A DNA stretch of 51,334 nucleotides from Saccoglossus kowalevskii (taxonomy: Eukaryota; Hemichordata; Enteropneusta; Harrimaniidae). Shown here piece by piece: positions 35,717-48,000 of this stretch; the stretch's first letter is position 1; each line of letters begins with the position of its first letter. The stretch is taken from assembly GCF_000003605.2 (NCBI RefSeq), contig NW_003109111.1, positions 60,789 to 112,122 of the forward strand, read 5' to 3'. The position numbers and the translations under genes were made by a program. The notes below the pieces were generated by a model. The model had not been told where the DNA came from. It ran no database searches and saw only the letters and a program-made list of their open reading frames with translations.

Positions 35717-36759
35717 CTCTTTGCGGATTATATACTGCAACTATGGAGTGAACACAAAGTAAATTGTCATTGTTTAACATTGAGATATGTCTGAGTTCGT
35801 CAAATCTCTTCGTCTGGATATTTGTTGATATCCCAAATTATAGTATTAATAATTAAGAATAGTAGTAATAGATTATTTATCTATGCAGGTTAGTTGACAC
35901 TCGCACTACTGAAATATGGTGTTTGCATGTTTCTATGTGAATTGTCTTTGCTCGATACTGTTAAGTATCGGCACTCGCCGCAATCAGAACATGCACAAAA
36001 CACTCAAACAATCAGAAAAGTGCATTTCAATTGAATAATTTAGTTATAAAATTTAGTTATGAAAGACGACGCCAATATTTCACTATGATTTACCATAATT
36101 AACACTTTACAAATTATTAATCGAACTTATTATGCGTTACAAATTACAGTCACTATTCTAAGTACATCGGGCGAATTATTATACAAAATTACAAATGGTC
36201 AGGGCAGTACAAACTCGAATAGCTCCAAGGACGTTGTTTTGTTTTGTTCCTTGTAAAACTTTCACACTACGGTGATTTCTTGTTTATCCACAAAAAAGGG
36301 GGTTATTGGTTGTATGTATAGTTCATTGTGTAACAATGTGTTAAAAAGGTTGTAAGCCAAATAGATAAGTCTGTTCGAGTATTTAACACTTCTGGCATCA
36401 TTAATGAAAACAAATCAAAACGACCGGTTTGCGCTTGAGAGACACACTACCTCTATCATAAACTTTTAAAATAAAATGTAAAAAAACTTGTTCAAGACTG
36501 AAACTCTCTTACCAACTAAGGAACTAACACAGACACAAATATTATTTAAAAAACAAAAACAATCAAATACACCTTAGTTTTTTAATATTATTTTTTCTAA
36601 TTGTGCTTATATTATGTGTTAAGTGTGGCATGGATTTGCAACCTACACGGTGTGAGCCTACACAATATATATTTATACAGAAAGCAGAATTGTTAGACTC
36701 TGATCGCTCACGAACACGCATCTATACTTTACAAGTTACTGTAGTAAATGTGTGTTTAC

Positions 36760-39118
36760 CTTCCTGGTACAATCCACTTGTCCCCAAATTCATCAGACTC
36801 AGTAACTAATTTCAGTTTTCCATCAGGCATCGGTATCTGCATATCATTAGACGGATCCCCGTCAGCATTTCCCATCAAGCCACACACTTTTCCGAACATA
36901 GATTGGTTTAGAACAGGAGCAACGCGTCCTTTGCCGTTCCATGTCAATGTAAATATTGAATCCAGTTTTGCTCTCAGGTATCCTGCATTGTCTCGTGTCA
37001 CTGTCAGATTTCCGAGTATCAGTGGAGCCAATAGGTTATGGATTTTGCCATTTATCTAGAATGTACATTTAAAAAAATATATTAGTCAATATAAATGAAT
37101 ATCTTACAAGTGTACACAACAATGAAGAGAGATGAAATCTACTCACATAAAGCCTGTCTTCAATCAAGGTTACACGGTTCCCATTAAGAACAATCGAAAC
37201 TTCAGTAACCACCATTTTCATAGCTTCTTTCAGATAATGATGTCTGATCAAAACAGTGAATGATGGACGAGGCACACACTCTTGAAAAAATACGTACTCG
37301 CAATCACTGTGACCATTATACATGAAATGAAAGCCGTCGAATGTACGGAATTGAGGATCAGCCTGTGCACTGGGGGGTAATTTTGGTGGCCCCATGTACG
37401 ACGATGATGCTGTAATAAAGCGTTGTTTTTATTAACCGATTTAAGTAATATTTAGAAAGAACCACGTAATAATTCGATCTACCCGCAAGATAATCTTCCA
37501 GGTGAAAAATGGTGCGTTATAGAAGTTTTCATCTGAGATTAATACGATACAATTCATTACTGTTAGTAAATTAATGTGTGCTTGTTACAAATATTTTGTT
37601 ATTATAAGCACAATAATTTAAACAGAGCTCTGTTAAAATAAAATAATAATGTAGTAATTCGAGATAAATCTTTATATTTGTGTTGTCTTAAACATTCTTA
37701 CGTTTGCAACATTTGCATATCCATGGCAGTGGACAGGCGTTTTTTCCTAAGCGCTCGTTTTTGCCACACCTGAGAAATCTACATGTTCCTCCATAATGTT
37801 TACATTCAGTGTCTATAATTAAAAAAATAACTTCGTTAGTTGGTCAAATACAAATTTTGTAAATTACATGTGCGCTCTATTATATTACGTCAGCGAATCG
37901 TTTTACGTGTGCTACACCCGATTGTGTGGGTATGCTGGTACATGTGCGCGAAGGGCCACATATTCGGGATTTTGCATCATTTACTAAATACATTAAAACT
38001 AGATTTTTTGAAGTTATATAATCAATACTTACGACAAAACCATTCGCATATATTAAAACCCAGTTGGTACTTGCTTATCAGATCTAAAACAAATAAATTC
38101 ACCAGTTGAAAGGATGAATTTTCACAAAAAACATAAATAATGCCGAAGCGAGTGAATACAAGCAGTTTTCAGTGTTCCAGTTATTTTCATGTTTGATGAC
38201 ATTATAAAGTTAATGTTAAACAATAAGTTTATCTAATCGAAATTATTTTTGTTTTCTATTAAGTTTTGCAAAATCATAATCAATGCAACTAAAACGTTTT
38301 ATCTGATAACCGCTATAAGAATCAAGTTTATTAAGTGACAATAGCCTACCGTCATTATTAGCACACGACTTGCATCCCAATTTGTCGTCCGACGTACCAC
38401 ATGGTAAGACACCAACATCGTAGTCACATATTTCCGTTTCGCCAGCTTGACACGAGGCTCGGCACATCGAAGCAACAAGTGTGTCGGCTTCAGTCATGAC
38501 CTGGGCAGTATATTCAATTGCTGACAATGCAAACAAAGTACGTGTAAATACATACAGAACACAGACAAATTAAACAATCACGTTGAGACTAAAAACATAT
38601 TTGCCATACTTACCAGGGCATGCTTGTTCAGCACCTGAGAACATAACAGAAGACTACGTAAAGATGACATTAGCAGTATACTAGTATATAGCCATACAAA
38701 TATGGCATGCAAGAATGTGTTTTAGAGAGAACCGTATCGATTACTGTGGCGAAAAATGGATAAATTCTGGGCACATATTCCTGCAAATATATCATGAAAA
38801 TAGTCTCCTAACTTGAACTGTAATACAACATAAGTTGTACATAATTTGTATTCATATCACATGCACTAACATCAGATGAACAAAAGGTGTAACTTACGAG
38901 TTTGTTTGGGGAAAACCCATTTAGAAAGCCCATCCTGTACAAATGAAAATATGGATAACATCAAAATATATATTTAAAATATTCATAGTCTTCTGTATTT
39001 CCATGACGATATGAATAAATTGAATGAGTATGAATAGAAATAATAAAATTACCTCACTGCATGTTGTCAGCGTCAATGAGGAGACAACTACCAAGCATCG
39101 TAATACAAAAAACGACAT
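36760..39118 (-). CDS. Secreted defensin-like/vWD-domain protein, copy B (8 exons)
   Basis: Minus-strand exons: 39118-39053, 38934-38898, 38634-38614, 38520-38350, 38083-38033, 37812-37702, 37409-37147 and 37055-36760; at least 338 residues. Architecture and intron phases equal copy A: signal peptide (MSFFVLRCLVVVSSLTLTTC), Cys-rich segment, defensin-like module, Pro/Ser linker and a single vWD domain with ADPQFRTFDG, CEYVFFQEC and VCGLMGN. All Cys of the paralogue are kept. Exon 8 differs from copy A at 6 of 98 residues, exon 4 at 8 of 57, exon 5 at 5 of 17. The linker at the start of exon 7 is almost unrelated. It lies about 14.7 kb upstream of copy A in tandem orientation. No disabling change was seen, so both appear functional. 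The 3' end has the same uncertainty as copy A. Confidence 0.88.
37702..37812 (-). other. Beta-defensin-like exon of gene B
   Basis: A 111-bp phase 1-1 exon encodes 37 residues with Cys at 4, 11, 16, 27, 33, 35 and 36 (C-x6-C-x4-C-x10-C-x7-CC). It is one codon shorter than in copy A, between the third and fourth Cys. It differs from copy A at nine residues plus the deletion, yet no Cys is lost. The net charge is more positive than in copy A because Glu-to-Lys changes occur at positions 5 and 18. Confidence 0.68.
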
Positions 39119-39841
39119 CCTGAAAATCAAAGATCTGTGAAAAAATGGAATCGAAATGTGGATTATTTAATGTTTAAAGAATGTCAAATTAATTACATAA
39201 TGTGGTATTTTGACTCATATTTTTAAAACTATTATGAATTCTAGCCAAGTGTAGTGAGTGAAATCAACAAGGCAAGCTAAAATAATTAACTTGTCAGTAT
39301 TCCAAATTATAGACAATCAGTGCAGGTGTAGACATAAGCTATCACAAAATCTTTCATGATGTCATTGACTACAAATTAAATGTGCTTCAAACGATATGTA
39401 AAAGGAGATAAGAGTGCATTGTATACAGTATGTTTGTATAAGTCGTACATAAAGAAATGTACGAAATTTGACGAAATGAAATACAGTAAATATGTCTTAC
39501 TGAGTTGAATAGATAGATAGTGAAATACAGAAATATTTGACACAAGGAACCAATTTAATATATATAGTTGTTTTCTATCAGATTGTGGCCTGGTTGGGAA
39601 GTTATGCATAGATAAATGTAAGCAATCAAATTGTTTAACTACGTATGCACATATTTTGTCTGGTTTTACAAAAATGCGTGTTTGGTAAAGAGTTGTCAAA
39701 TTGTTTAAAGTGGCTCTACCATATAAACCAATAACTGTTAACTGTAAAAGTACGAGTTCTATACGACTATCCATGTGTCACAACAGAGAAAAATGCATTC
39801 AACAAATATTAATTACAAGCACATTAGGACATATAAATTTG

Positions 39842-39895
39842 CAAGGTTCGAACACACGACAAATGTGGACCTCTTCCCGGTTACGCTACAATGCA
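39842..39895 (-). other. tRNA-like pol III promoter boxes, possible SINE relic
   Basis: On the minus strand TAGCGTAACCGG resembles a tRNA A box and GTTCGAACC a B box, about 35 bases apart. The arms do not fold into a proper tRNA, so this is not a tRNA gene. It could be an old tRNA-derived SINE head. Confidence 0.3.
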
Positions 39896-39926
39896 CTGTA
39901 CTTAAATTGCAAGTGAAATTACATAC

Positions 39927-40046
39927 CTTAAATATGTGAATGCATACAGTGGCCAAGCTTCCTTTGCACAATTGCACAGTGTACAAATTATGAAAATATA
40001 TATGTTCCTGGGGCAGTTTATTGGTAGGTGGTGACATAATCCGGAA
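39927..40046 (-). promoter_or_regulatory. Candidate promoter and 5' untranslated exon of gene B
   Basis: Minus-strand order: TTCCGGATTATGTCA (40046-40032), an AATAAACT element at 40022-40015 in the TATA position, GTGCAATTGTGCAA near 39970-39983, and the donor TTAAG|GTATGT at 39927/39926. The ATF/CRE-like core is TGACATAA instead of TGACGTAA, so it is weaker than copy A. The acceptor TTTTCAG precedes the ATG at 39118. Confidence 0.5.
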
Positions 40047-40800
40047 GAGGGTGAACATCTGTTTATCATGAATAATCACAGCAGAATGACACAACGCGTG
40101 ATATTGCATAAAACACCACCTGCTGTGTGGATTAAATGGGCCAAATACCCCAGGGGAATTTTGGTTACTTTATGGAAAGACACATGAAACATGACACATG
40201 AAAAAAGAATGGGCATTTGTGTATCATGGGTGTATTTTGATAACGATATACATTGATTAATCACAATATAATGGCACAGCGCATGTTAATACGTACAGCA
40301 CGACATGTTGTCTTGATTTCACTGGTTAATTATCTCATATGCACCTTTGATGACATGTCATGTTTCGATGTTTAAGTTTTGAATCCAGTTCATATTGAAG
40401 GTGAATCAATTGACAAGGATGTGCCATAGTGTTATTCTTTAAAATAGTATTCCCTGTTTAAGCTTGTATATGTAAGCCCAGCCGGGATGCCCTACCACTA
40501 TTGCGAAGATATTCCCAGAGTAGGACGCTTTCTTCTCATGCAGAACGTAAAACATGGAAGAGTAAAGATAAAAAAATAATCACAATTAACACATGAATAA
40601 GAAAATAAACCACAATTTAAAATACAGCTAAATTTAAATCACATATTATGAAAATAGTATGAACGAAAGTGGTATTATATCATGTGTACATGAAATCGAA
40701 ACATACAAACATAGCACATAGCACATAGTGAAATTGGATAGGAAATGATTTATTATTCACAATAAAATGACACAGTGCGTGTTAAAAAATGAAACAATCG

Positions 40801-41828
40801 AATAAACATAGTGTATGTGTATAAACTCTCGTTTCAGACTGTATGAAAACTCCCAGCTGAATGTACTTGCTGCATGGCTTATCATCACTGATAACTCTGT
40901 TTTGTGCTGGAAAGAAAGCGCGAAACCATACTATACCATTTGTGTAATACCTCACATTATTGACAAAAATGTGGATCAGATTTTTGTACATTAATGGCAG
41001 ACCAAGATGGCTTGCATATGGTCTGGCATGGTGGTGGAAAAACAAATTACTAAGAATAAACAGAGTTCGTTAAATATACACATTGAATTCATGCCATACA
41101 TTAAATACCAGAACGCATAATACCACCATAAGATAATAAACGTCACACACCAATGCAACGAAATATGTCGTATTATGGAACTTTCTATGACGCATTTACC
41201 AAACCTTAAATATGAGATACAGTTCAGGTTGACACACACCATTATTCAGGAGATTGACATAATAAAATGATCCAAAAGTGAATCAGCTATTGCATGTTTT
41301 TTTTCTATTCTATGTTGATACATGTACCGCTATTTTTAGATACCATATTTTGGTAAAATCCCACAATTATTGGCATATGTGCTGCCTTGAAGTTAGATGC
41401 AACAATTTATCAAAAATACTGCGTTCAAACTTGTGTTCATGGTAACGTAAAATGGAGGTGAACGGCACCCATGATATAGTTTAATAACGTATGAAAAACA
41501 TCATAAGAAATGGCAGGAGCAGGTAGCCTGTTTATTGCTAACCGATGTAAAACATACTATCGAATCGAATTTTGTTTGTTGTACATTTATGTTACCATGG
41601 CGACACCAATGACATTTAAATCTTGTAAAATAGTTGAAACTCGTTTTATCAACATAAATGTTGTCCATGATTTGATCACAAGGAAATCGACAATAACAAG
41701 AGGATTCGCAAAATTCGAATTAGTTACCTCACCAATTAGTTTGCAATAACAAGGCAAATAAATAATCCTGGCAGATATTCCAGGCACATTTTGTATATTG
41801 TGGTAACAGATTATGATGGGCAATGGTG
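40801..41828. other. Spacer, no gene seen
   Basis: Open frames at 40782-41242 (minus) and 41510-41749 (plus) match nothing I recognise. No repeat structure stands out. Confidence 0.4.
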
Positions 41829-41991
41829 TCGTTCCAGCTGTTTCATCCAAGTGTTGTTTTGTTCCGGTTGTTTTGTCCCAAAGGTATTTCGTCCGACTGC
41901 TGTTTCGTCCCAATGCGCTTTCGTCCCAATGCTGTTTCGTCCCAAATGTTGTTTTGCAAAATATTGTTTTGGTCTGATATCGTTTTGTCGC
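41829..41991. repeat. Imperfect 16-17 bp minisatellite
   Basis: About nine diverged copies of a unit like GCTGTTTCGTCCCAAT. The array is open on both strands (for example 41587-42081 minus), which is a by-product of the repeat and not evidence of a gene. Confidence 0.85.
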
Positions 41992-42335
41992 AGTAAATAT
42001 TAACAAATACGTATACGGCCCATAATTTCTTTGCGGTTTTTTGAAACCCAAACAAGTTAAAAGGCAAAAACGTTCCCGCAAACAAGCTGTTTTTGATTGG
42101 TCTAACTGTTAAGTTTTAGAGCTCGATAGCCAATCAGACACAATCTTGTAATTAGCTATGTATTGACTCTATAACAGTGCTCTTTACGAAAGTTCAACGT
42201 TTAACTATTTCATATTCGCCAACTTGAAATGACTTATAATTATACTTTAAATTATACTATTCTAATGTAATATGATTGATTCGGTGTTTAGTTCATTTTT
42301 AGTTACATATACAAATTGTCTTTGGTAGTGCACAC

Positions 42336-42513
42336 TGTAACGTCTGTATTGATAAATTAACTCGAGAAACTCTGCTTGGATAGACGTATATTTATTGGCA
42401 ACAACTGATGGCGGCCATGCCGTTCAAGTATCCCACAATGCTATGCAGTCATCACTATAGTAACATATAATGATGTCATAGGTCATACATAATTAATGAT
42501 ATAGGACATTACA
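42336..42513 (-). repeat. 3' LTR of a Ty3/gypsy-like element
   Basis: On the minus strand it begins TGTAATGTCC and ends GACGTTACA, so it has TG...CA ends with short inverted repeats (TGTAA/TTACA). It contains AATAAA near 42390. Directly upstream on the minus strand is the purine tract AAGGAAGGAGA. It is 178 bp long. No second LTR was found to the right. Confidence 0.75.
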
Positions 42514-42524
42514 TCTCCTTCCTT
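42514..42524 (-). other. Polypurine tract of the Ty3/gypsy element
   Basis: The minus strand reads AAGGAAGGAGA immediately before the LTR start TGTAATG. This is the expected site for plus-strand priming in reverse transcription of LTR elements. Confidence 0.7.
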
Positions 42525-42899
42525 GTAGATACTAACAATCTCACAATACAAGTTTGATCTGATATACGAACTATTATTTTGTAAACGAATAAATCGAACA
42601 CTGTATAGAATAACGAATAATGACAAACTATAAGATTCATGATGAGTTTCACTGAAACAGTTCAAAAGTCTGAGTTATACTTTAAATGTTATGAACCGAC
42701 TGAGCGAATGTTACTAGATTACAAATCAAATATTTTCCGTAGAACTTGATTTCTTGATGATCTGCAAAGTATAGGAGCGGGTTTTGTAGAATCATCGCTG
42801 TTAGTTTTTTGGCATATTTATTTGCAATGATGGTGAATTTATGGAGCTAGACTTTGAAGATTGTTGATCGGGTGTAATGTCATTCATGGTCAGTGAGCG

Positions 42900-44372
42900 A
42901 GGGGTCATGATCATGAGTTTGTTTGAAGTAATGATCTATCTAACTTCTTATAGAATGATGAGTTTCTTGTGACTGTATGTTCATCATTTTCATCAGTGAT
43001 TATAGAGCCTTTCTTTCGCACTAATGTCATTGGCGTAGGCTCATACACTCTGGAACCTTTTGTTTTGTTGTATGGTCGTTTTACCAATATCCTATCACCT
43101 GTCTCTATATTACATGGTTTCAAATTTGATTTGTTGTAAGCACGAATCTTGATTTTGTGCTGCTGCAGTGAATCATTCATGTACGATTTCTGATATCATT
43201 TATTTGAGGAAGCTTGTTGCGTATGATGCGTTTCAGAAACAAGGTTGCGGGTGATACATTGGTTGTAGTATGAGGGGTTATGCGGTAGATTTGTAGAAAT
43301 ATTTGCAATTCTTTCTCCAATTTATTCCTTCTGTTTTTTGATGTTTTGATCGACTTGTTCAACGTTTTAACAAATCGTTCAACTTCTCCATTGGCTCTAG
43401 GCCAAAATGGAGTTACCTTGCGATGTCTCAGTCCTAGTATCGAAGCAAATTTTTCACCATTGAACGGTGGGCCATTATCAGATTTGAGAATTCCAGGTGT
43501 GCCAAACATCGTGAATAAGTAGTTGAGCTTGGTATGACACAACGTGCAGCAGTTGACGATATTTGCTCTACAAATGGAAATCGTGAATAGTCGTCAACCA
43601 GTACAAGTAGCGTTTCACCTTCTGCATGTGCAAATTCGTCGAATGAATTGCCTGGTAAGACAGACATTTGTAATGGTTCTCTGGTGTAAACTGGGGTTAG
43701 TATCTGACAGGGTAAGCATTGATTTTGGTGTCTACCATTTTGTCCATATACGGGAACCGTACTTTCTCATCCATGAGACCTTTTGTTTTCACCATGCCAA
43801 GATGAGCTTCGTGAGATATGTCTACTGGGTTCGCTCTTGCAGTGCAGCGGGTGTTACTTTGCGATTTGATTTCAGTACTATGGTGTCAGTACAGGTAAGC
43901 GCTTCCTTTACATGTTCATAGCGATAGTGATAGTTTAGGTGGAGCTTTGTGCCATTTACCTGATCCAATTGCAGACATAACAGCTTGTAGTGTCGGGTCA
44001 TTGGAAGTAGCGGTCTCAACGTCTTGTAGTGTGGTTGCCTTTGGTACAGCGTTCTCTGTCACATACAAGACGTATTCTCCTGATGTATCGGTAAAATCAG
44101 AATTAACTGGGTGTCTAGAAGCATAGTCTGTTGGTTTTGATGTGCCTATAATTCAACTATAAATTTGTACTTTTGCAAGTCCATTAGCCATCGTTTCATA
44201 CGCGATACTAACGGTTTTTGATCCGTGACGATTTTAAAAATCTTTTCCACAGAGGTATAAATGGAAACGTTTAGAGCAATATATTGATAAGGCTTTCGGT
44301 AGGAGTTAGTGGATAACTAGCGAAGTATGGCAGTGTGACTTCTCCTGTTGTTTCATCTCTCTGGGTTACTAT
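42900..44372 (-). pseudogene. Broken Ty3/gypsy pol: RNase H and integrase
   Basis: Minus strand, N to C: RNase H remnants at about 44372-44160 (PYFASYPLTPTE, FHLYLCGKDF, then TDQKPLVSRMKRWLMDL in another frame); an integrase zinc-finger remnant at about 43815-43690 (HEAHLGMVKTKGLM, with the CC half lost); core integrase at 43667-43177 with DDYSRFPFVEQI, SDNGPPFNGEKF and PRANGEVERF, so D, D and E are present; and a C-terminal segment at 43180-42911 (GDRILVKRPYNKTKGS, ITDENDEHTVTRN). At least three frameshifts, internal stops and a short deletion between the second Asp and the Glu make it inactive. Reverse transcriptase, protease, gag and the 5' LTR are absent. Confidence 0.88.
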
Positions 44373-45056
44373 ATATGTCAAACAAAATATATGTATGTAT
44401 GTATGTATTGAAGTGAAACAACTGTCGCTGCCAGGGACGAACCATCATTGGTGCGAAACGACGAATCGACACTTCAACAAATTATCCAACGAACTGTTTA
44501 TTGCTATTGACTTTTGACATTGATGCGAATTTATAACTGTTTGAACACCTAAAATTGTGGTTTATGGTTTATTTATACTTTAGGATCGAATGTATAAGAA
44601 AATGTCGCCAAACAATGCAGCCAAATGTAAATATCTATAAGATAATATAATTCTCTATTACAACCTCATGAAATGAATTACATATCTATTTTGGTTTATA
44701 AAATGTAATAAAGGAGTTAAAATAATAAAAATAAAATAAATGTAAATAAATCATCTATAATGTTGAATGCCGCCATCAACGGCACGATTTATAACGCGTG
44801 GTGGCGCTTTCGTAAATACAGCTGATTCGACAACATTGAGTAGATTTGTTGTCATTTCATCACGTTATTAAGTTGCTTATTAAGACTTGAATACATATGC
44901 AGTTATTTCAAAACAACGATAGTTATGACGCTAGTATGGACTTTGTAAATCCGAGGTCGTTGCTGGATGACGTTTTTACCGATAACACCAGCACATCGCC
45001 GCTGAACTAGTAGAAGAAGAGTCGATGAGGATTAATCTGACAATTGACATTCAAAA
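44373..45056. other. ERCC4 upstream region, no other gene seen
   Basis: It contains a short (GTAT)n run near 44392-44410 where the retroelement is cut off. The ERCC4 promoter should lie in the last few hundred bases; I see no clear TATA box or conserved element. An in-frame TGA at 45045-45047 fixes the ERCC4 start downstream. Confidence 0.45.
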
Positions 45057-48000
45057 ATGGCGCTATTAGAGTACGAAAATCAAATATTCTTGGACGCCTT
45101 TCACGAGGATGGTTTATTGATCACAGCTAGGTATGGTTATTTGTAATAAGTTTAGTATAAAACCCTTCGAAACGAAAAATGGTACACTACTTGAGGTTTG
45201 CAACGCGCGTAGGAGTGGTAGTAATATACCTGTGATAGTACTGACAGGGGCGGATCTAGGATTCTGGAATAAGGGGGGGGGGGGCGATAAGTTGACCGAA
45301 GGCAAAGTTCGCGAGCGCCGATGGCGCGCTGCCCTGTTAGTTGTTAAAAATAGGGGGCGCGGCCCCGTCGGCCCCCCTCTAAATCCGCCAATGACTGATC
45401 AACTTATTTGGATTTTTAGCCCTCAAGTAACTGTGGATTGATTTACTCCACAAACAAGAGCCTTTTTGAAAAATAAAAGTAGAACTCAACTTGTTTCCCA
45501 GCCAAGTTATATGTGAGCTTTATAAAACCCAGTAAAATGGTTTAAAAAATCAAAATAGTAAAAATAAATATTTTTACATTAACGTGTACTATAATAAATG
45601 CAATAACTTCTGTATTCACAAAATATCTGCATCATATGTTTATACTTACCAATAGCCAAACAGCAGTTCCATGGATTCGATTGGTATGTCAAGTTTTCAC
45701 CATCTTAGGGTGTCACCAATTTGCTGAATCACATGCGGGATTCTCTGTTCGAATATTGAACTTGGACTATAATATAAAAGCAATATTTCATGTGAAGCAT
45801 TCTATATTAAAATTAGACTGAGATGCACATCGGATTCTTGTGGTGTTTCCTGTATAATCATTATATTCATACCTTTGGAATTTACAGAAAAACTATTTTA
45901 CTTTATGTTACCACTGTGTTCAAGTAAATTTCAAACTTAGAATATTACATAATTCCTAGGTAAGTTGTTCTTAGCATATCCCATCATGCATTCTAACAGC
46001 AATGCATGATGGGATATATTGTAATGAATGCATTAATAACTTAGTCGATAAACAGCATAATCCTCCTCCCTTTGATCAGTGTTACGCGCAAACACTGTAA
46101 ATTTCAGATTTGTTTTTTGGTCAAATTACTGACAATTAAGTTTTGCCAACAAACAACTTTACGGAACTCTTGCGTCATGTTCTAATTTAGTACCATAAAA
46201 ACTTAATGAAAGATAAATTAGGATATTGTACTGATTATGATTTGAATGTAAAGCTTCCAAGTTACCCTCTTAATGTTTATTTATTTAGGGGTCTATGTGT
46301 GGACAGAGTATTTATAAACTTCCTAAAGCTATACTGTGATCCGGCTAATCTGGTACTGGTGTTGCAGACATCTCTTTCTGATGAGGTATGCAAATACGAT
46401 ATATAATAAAGAGGTTATTATGTGGATATCGAAAAGTATGCACGAAGACAGTACAGTGAGAGTATCAACCAACGCTCAGCGGAGGTCATTGCGACGGTGT
46501 ACTGTCTGAGTGCATACTTTTCGGTATATTTATAATAACCTTATTATTATACATCTTTTCCTTCCAAGGATACATCATGGGAATGCCGAAATCCCAAAAG
46601 TTTAAATGAGAATCAGCGAACTTCTTTGTATGGGATCCGGTCAAACCTTGGTGGCAGCCATGTTTGTTTTTATTATTAGAGGACGCCTATGTGCGTAATC
46701 ATTCCATATTTGGAATTCGCATTTCCTAATATGGTAAGATGAAAATATCCCGTAAATTACCGCAAAATTACGACACACTGTAACTTATGGCGTTACGGTG
46801 ACAGATGTATAATACCATAATATAATAGTTTATACTAGTATATAATAGTAATATAATATTTTATTTGAGCAAAAAATCACAAAGTGAATATTTAATTTAT
46901 GGTCCACTGGGAAGAATACAAACTCAACATTGAAATGTGTAATACCATATCTAATTAATATATAAATAATAAATTTATAGATTTTTAAAATGTACAGAGG
47001 TCAATTTTAGAGAAACCTACGCAGAGCAAGTACAAAATGGTACAGCGTTATCGTCCTGAAAATAAATCTTATAGCTCAACATGAAAAAACTAAATAATTT
47101 GCACAATATTTTTACCATCTACCTTCAGAGAGTTTCTTTCAGTCTTTCTTTTATAATTATTGTGCATGTATTTCACCCAGGGGAACAGTGTTTTTCCAAT
47201 CATTATTTTAGTTTTAAATTAAAATTTAGATAAACTTTTTATTTTTTCTATCTAAGTTTTTATGTATTTTTTTTTAAATTTCCTAATTAATTTTGAACCA
47301 AATGAATATAATTCTTATTGGCTAAATTTTTAAAAGAATATTTAAAAAATTATTGTTGACGTAAAACACTTATTCTAACAACAAATATTTCTTTGTTTTC
47401 TAGGAATATTTTCTTGAGGAGTTGTCGGCTTTAGATGTGCAGAACTTACCGAAACAGATCACTAATGAATACAGTGCCAATGATAGGTAGACACAATTTC
47501 CTCTCACAAATAGACCATATGACCCTAAAAAGTCACAAGTGGTTTCTGTGGGTACAAAACTGTTGTCATTGAAGTTCAAAAACAGTTAAAGTGAAAGGGT
47601 CGTCACCTACGCACGCACAGGAATCGGGTCCCAAGTGCCGATAACAACACACACTAAAAACACAAAGGCTCATGGGTAGACGCTTATTTGTAAACAATGA
47701 CCGGCCATCTGACGCATGCGCAGGTGACGACTCAGAACGTGTACCATAACGTGTAATTTATTGAAATTATGCATAAATAATTATCATCACAGACAGGATG
47801 TATTGAGAAAAGCATGAACTTTATTTAACTGTCAACTATTTCAAAAATTATGGTTTGAAAAATCTATATTCCTAGCTTGCTGTATTAACATACAATTGTG
47901 TTCTATTGAACTGTTCTAAAATAGTAATTTTTGAATATTATTTGGTTTTCAAAATACAGTACTTTTCAGTATTAAACACACCTTGACAACAGATTTTCTT

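Larger units (their letters stand above)
33490..40800 (-). repeat. Segmental duplication, copy B
   Basis: Partner of 17015-27050 in the same orientation. Between 33600 and 34700 the similarity is patchy because other sequence has been gained or lost; from about 34700 rightwards (GATGCAGGTATTATTT, then the gene's 3' flank, gene and promoter) it is continuous at moderate identity. Confidence 0.8.

Noticed and set aside
39842-39895. tRNA gene
   Set aside because: A and B box-like words are present but acceptor and T arms do not pair; kept only as a weak SINE-like note.
41587-42081. 164-codon minus-strand frame
   Set aside because: Its middle is the 16-17 bp minisatellite translated; the flanks have no similarity to known proteins.
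43544-43921. 125-codon plus-strand frame
   Set aside because: Antisense to the Ty3 integrase and zinc-finger remnants on the minus strand.
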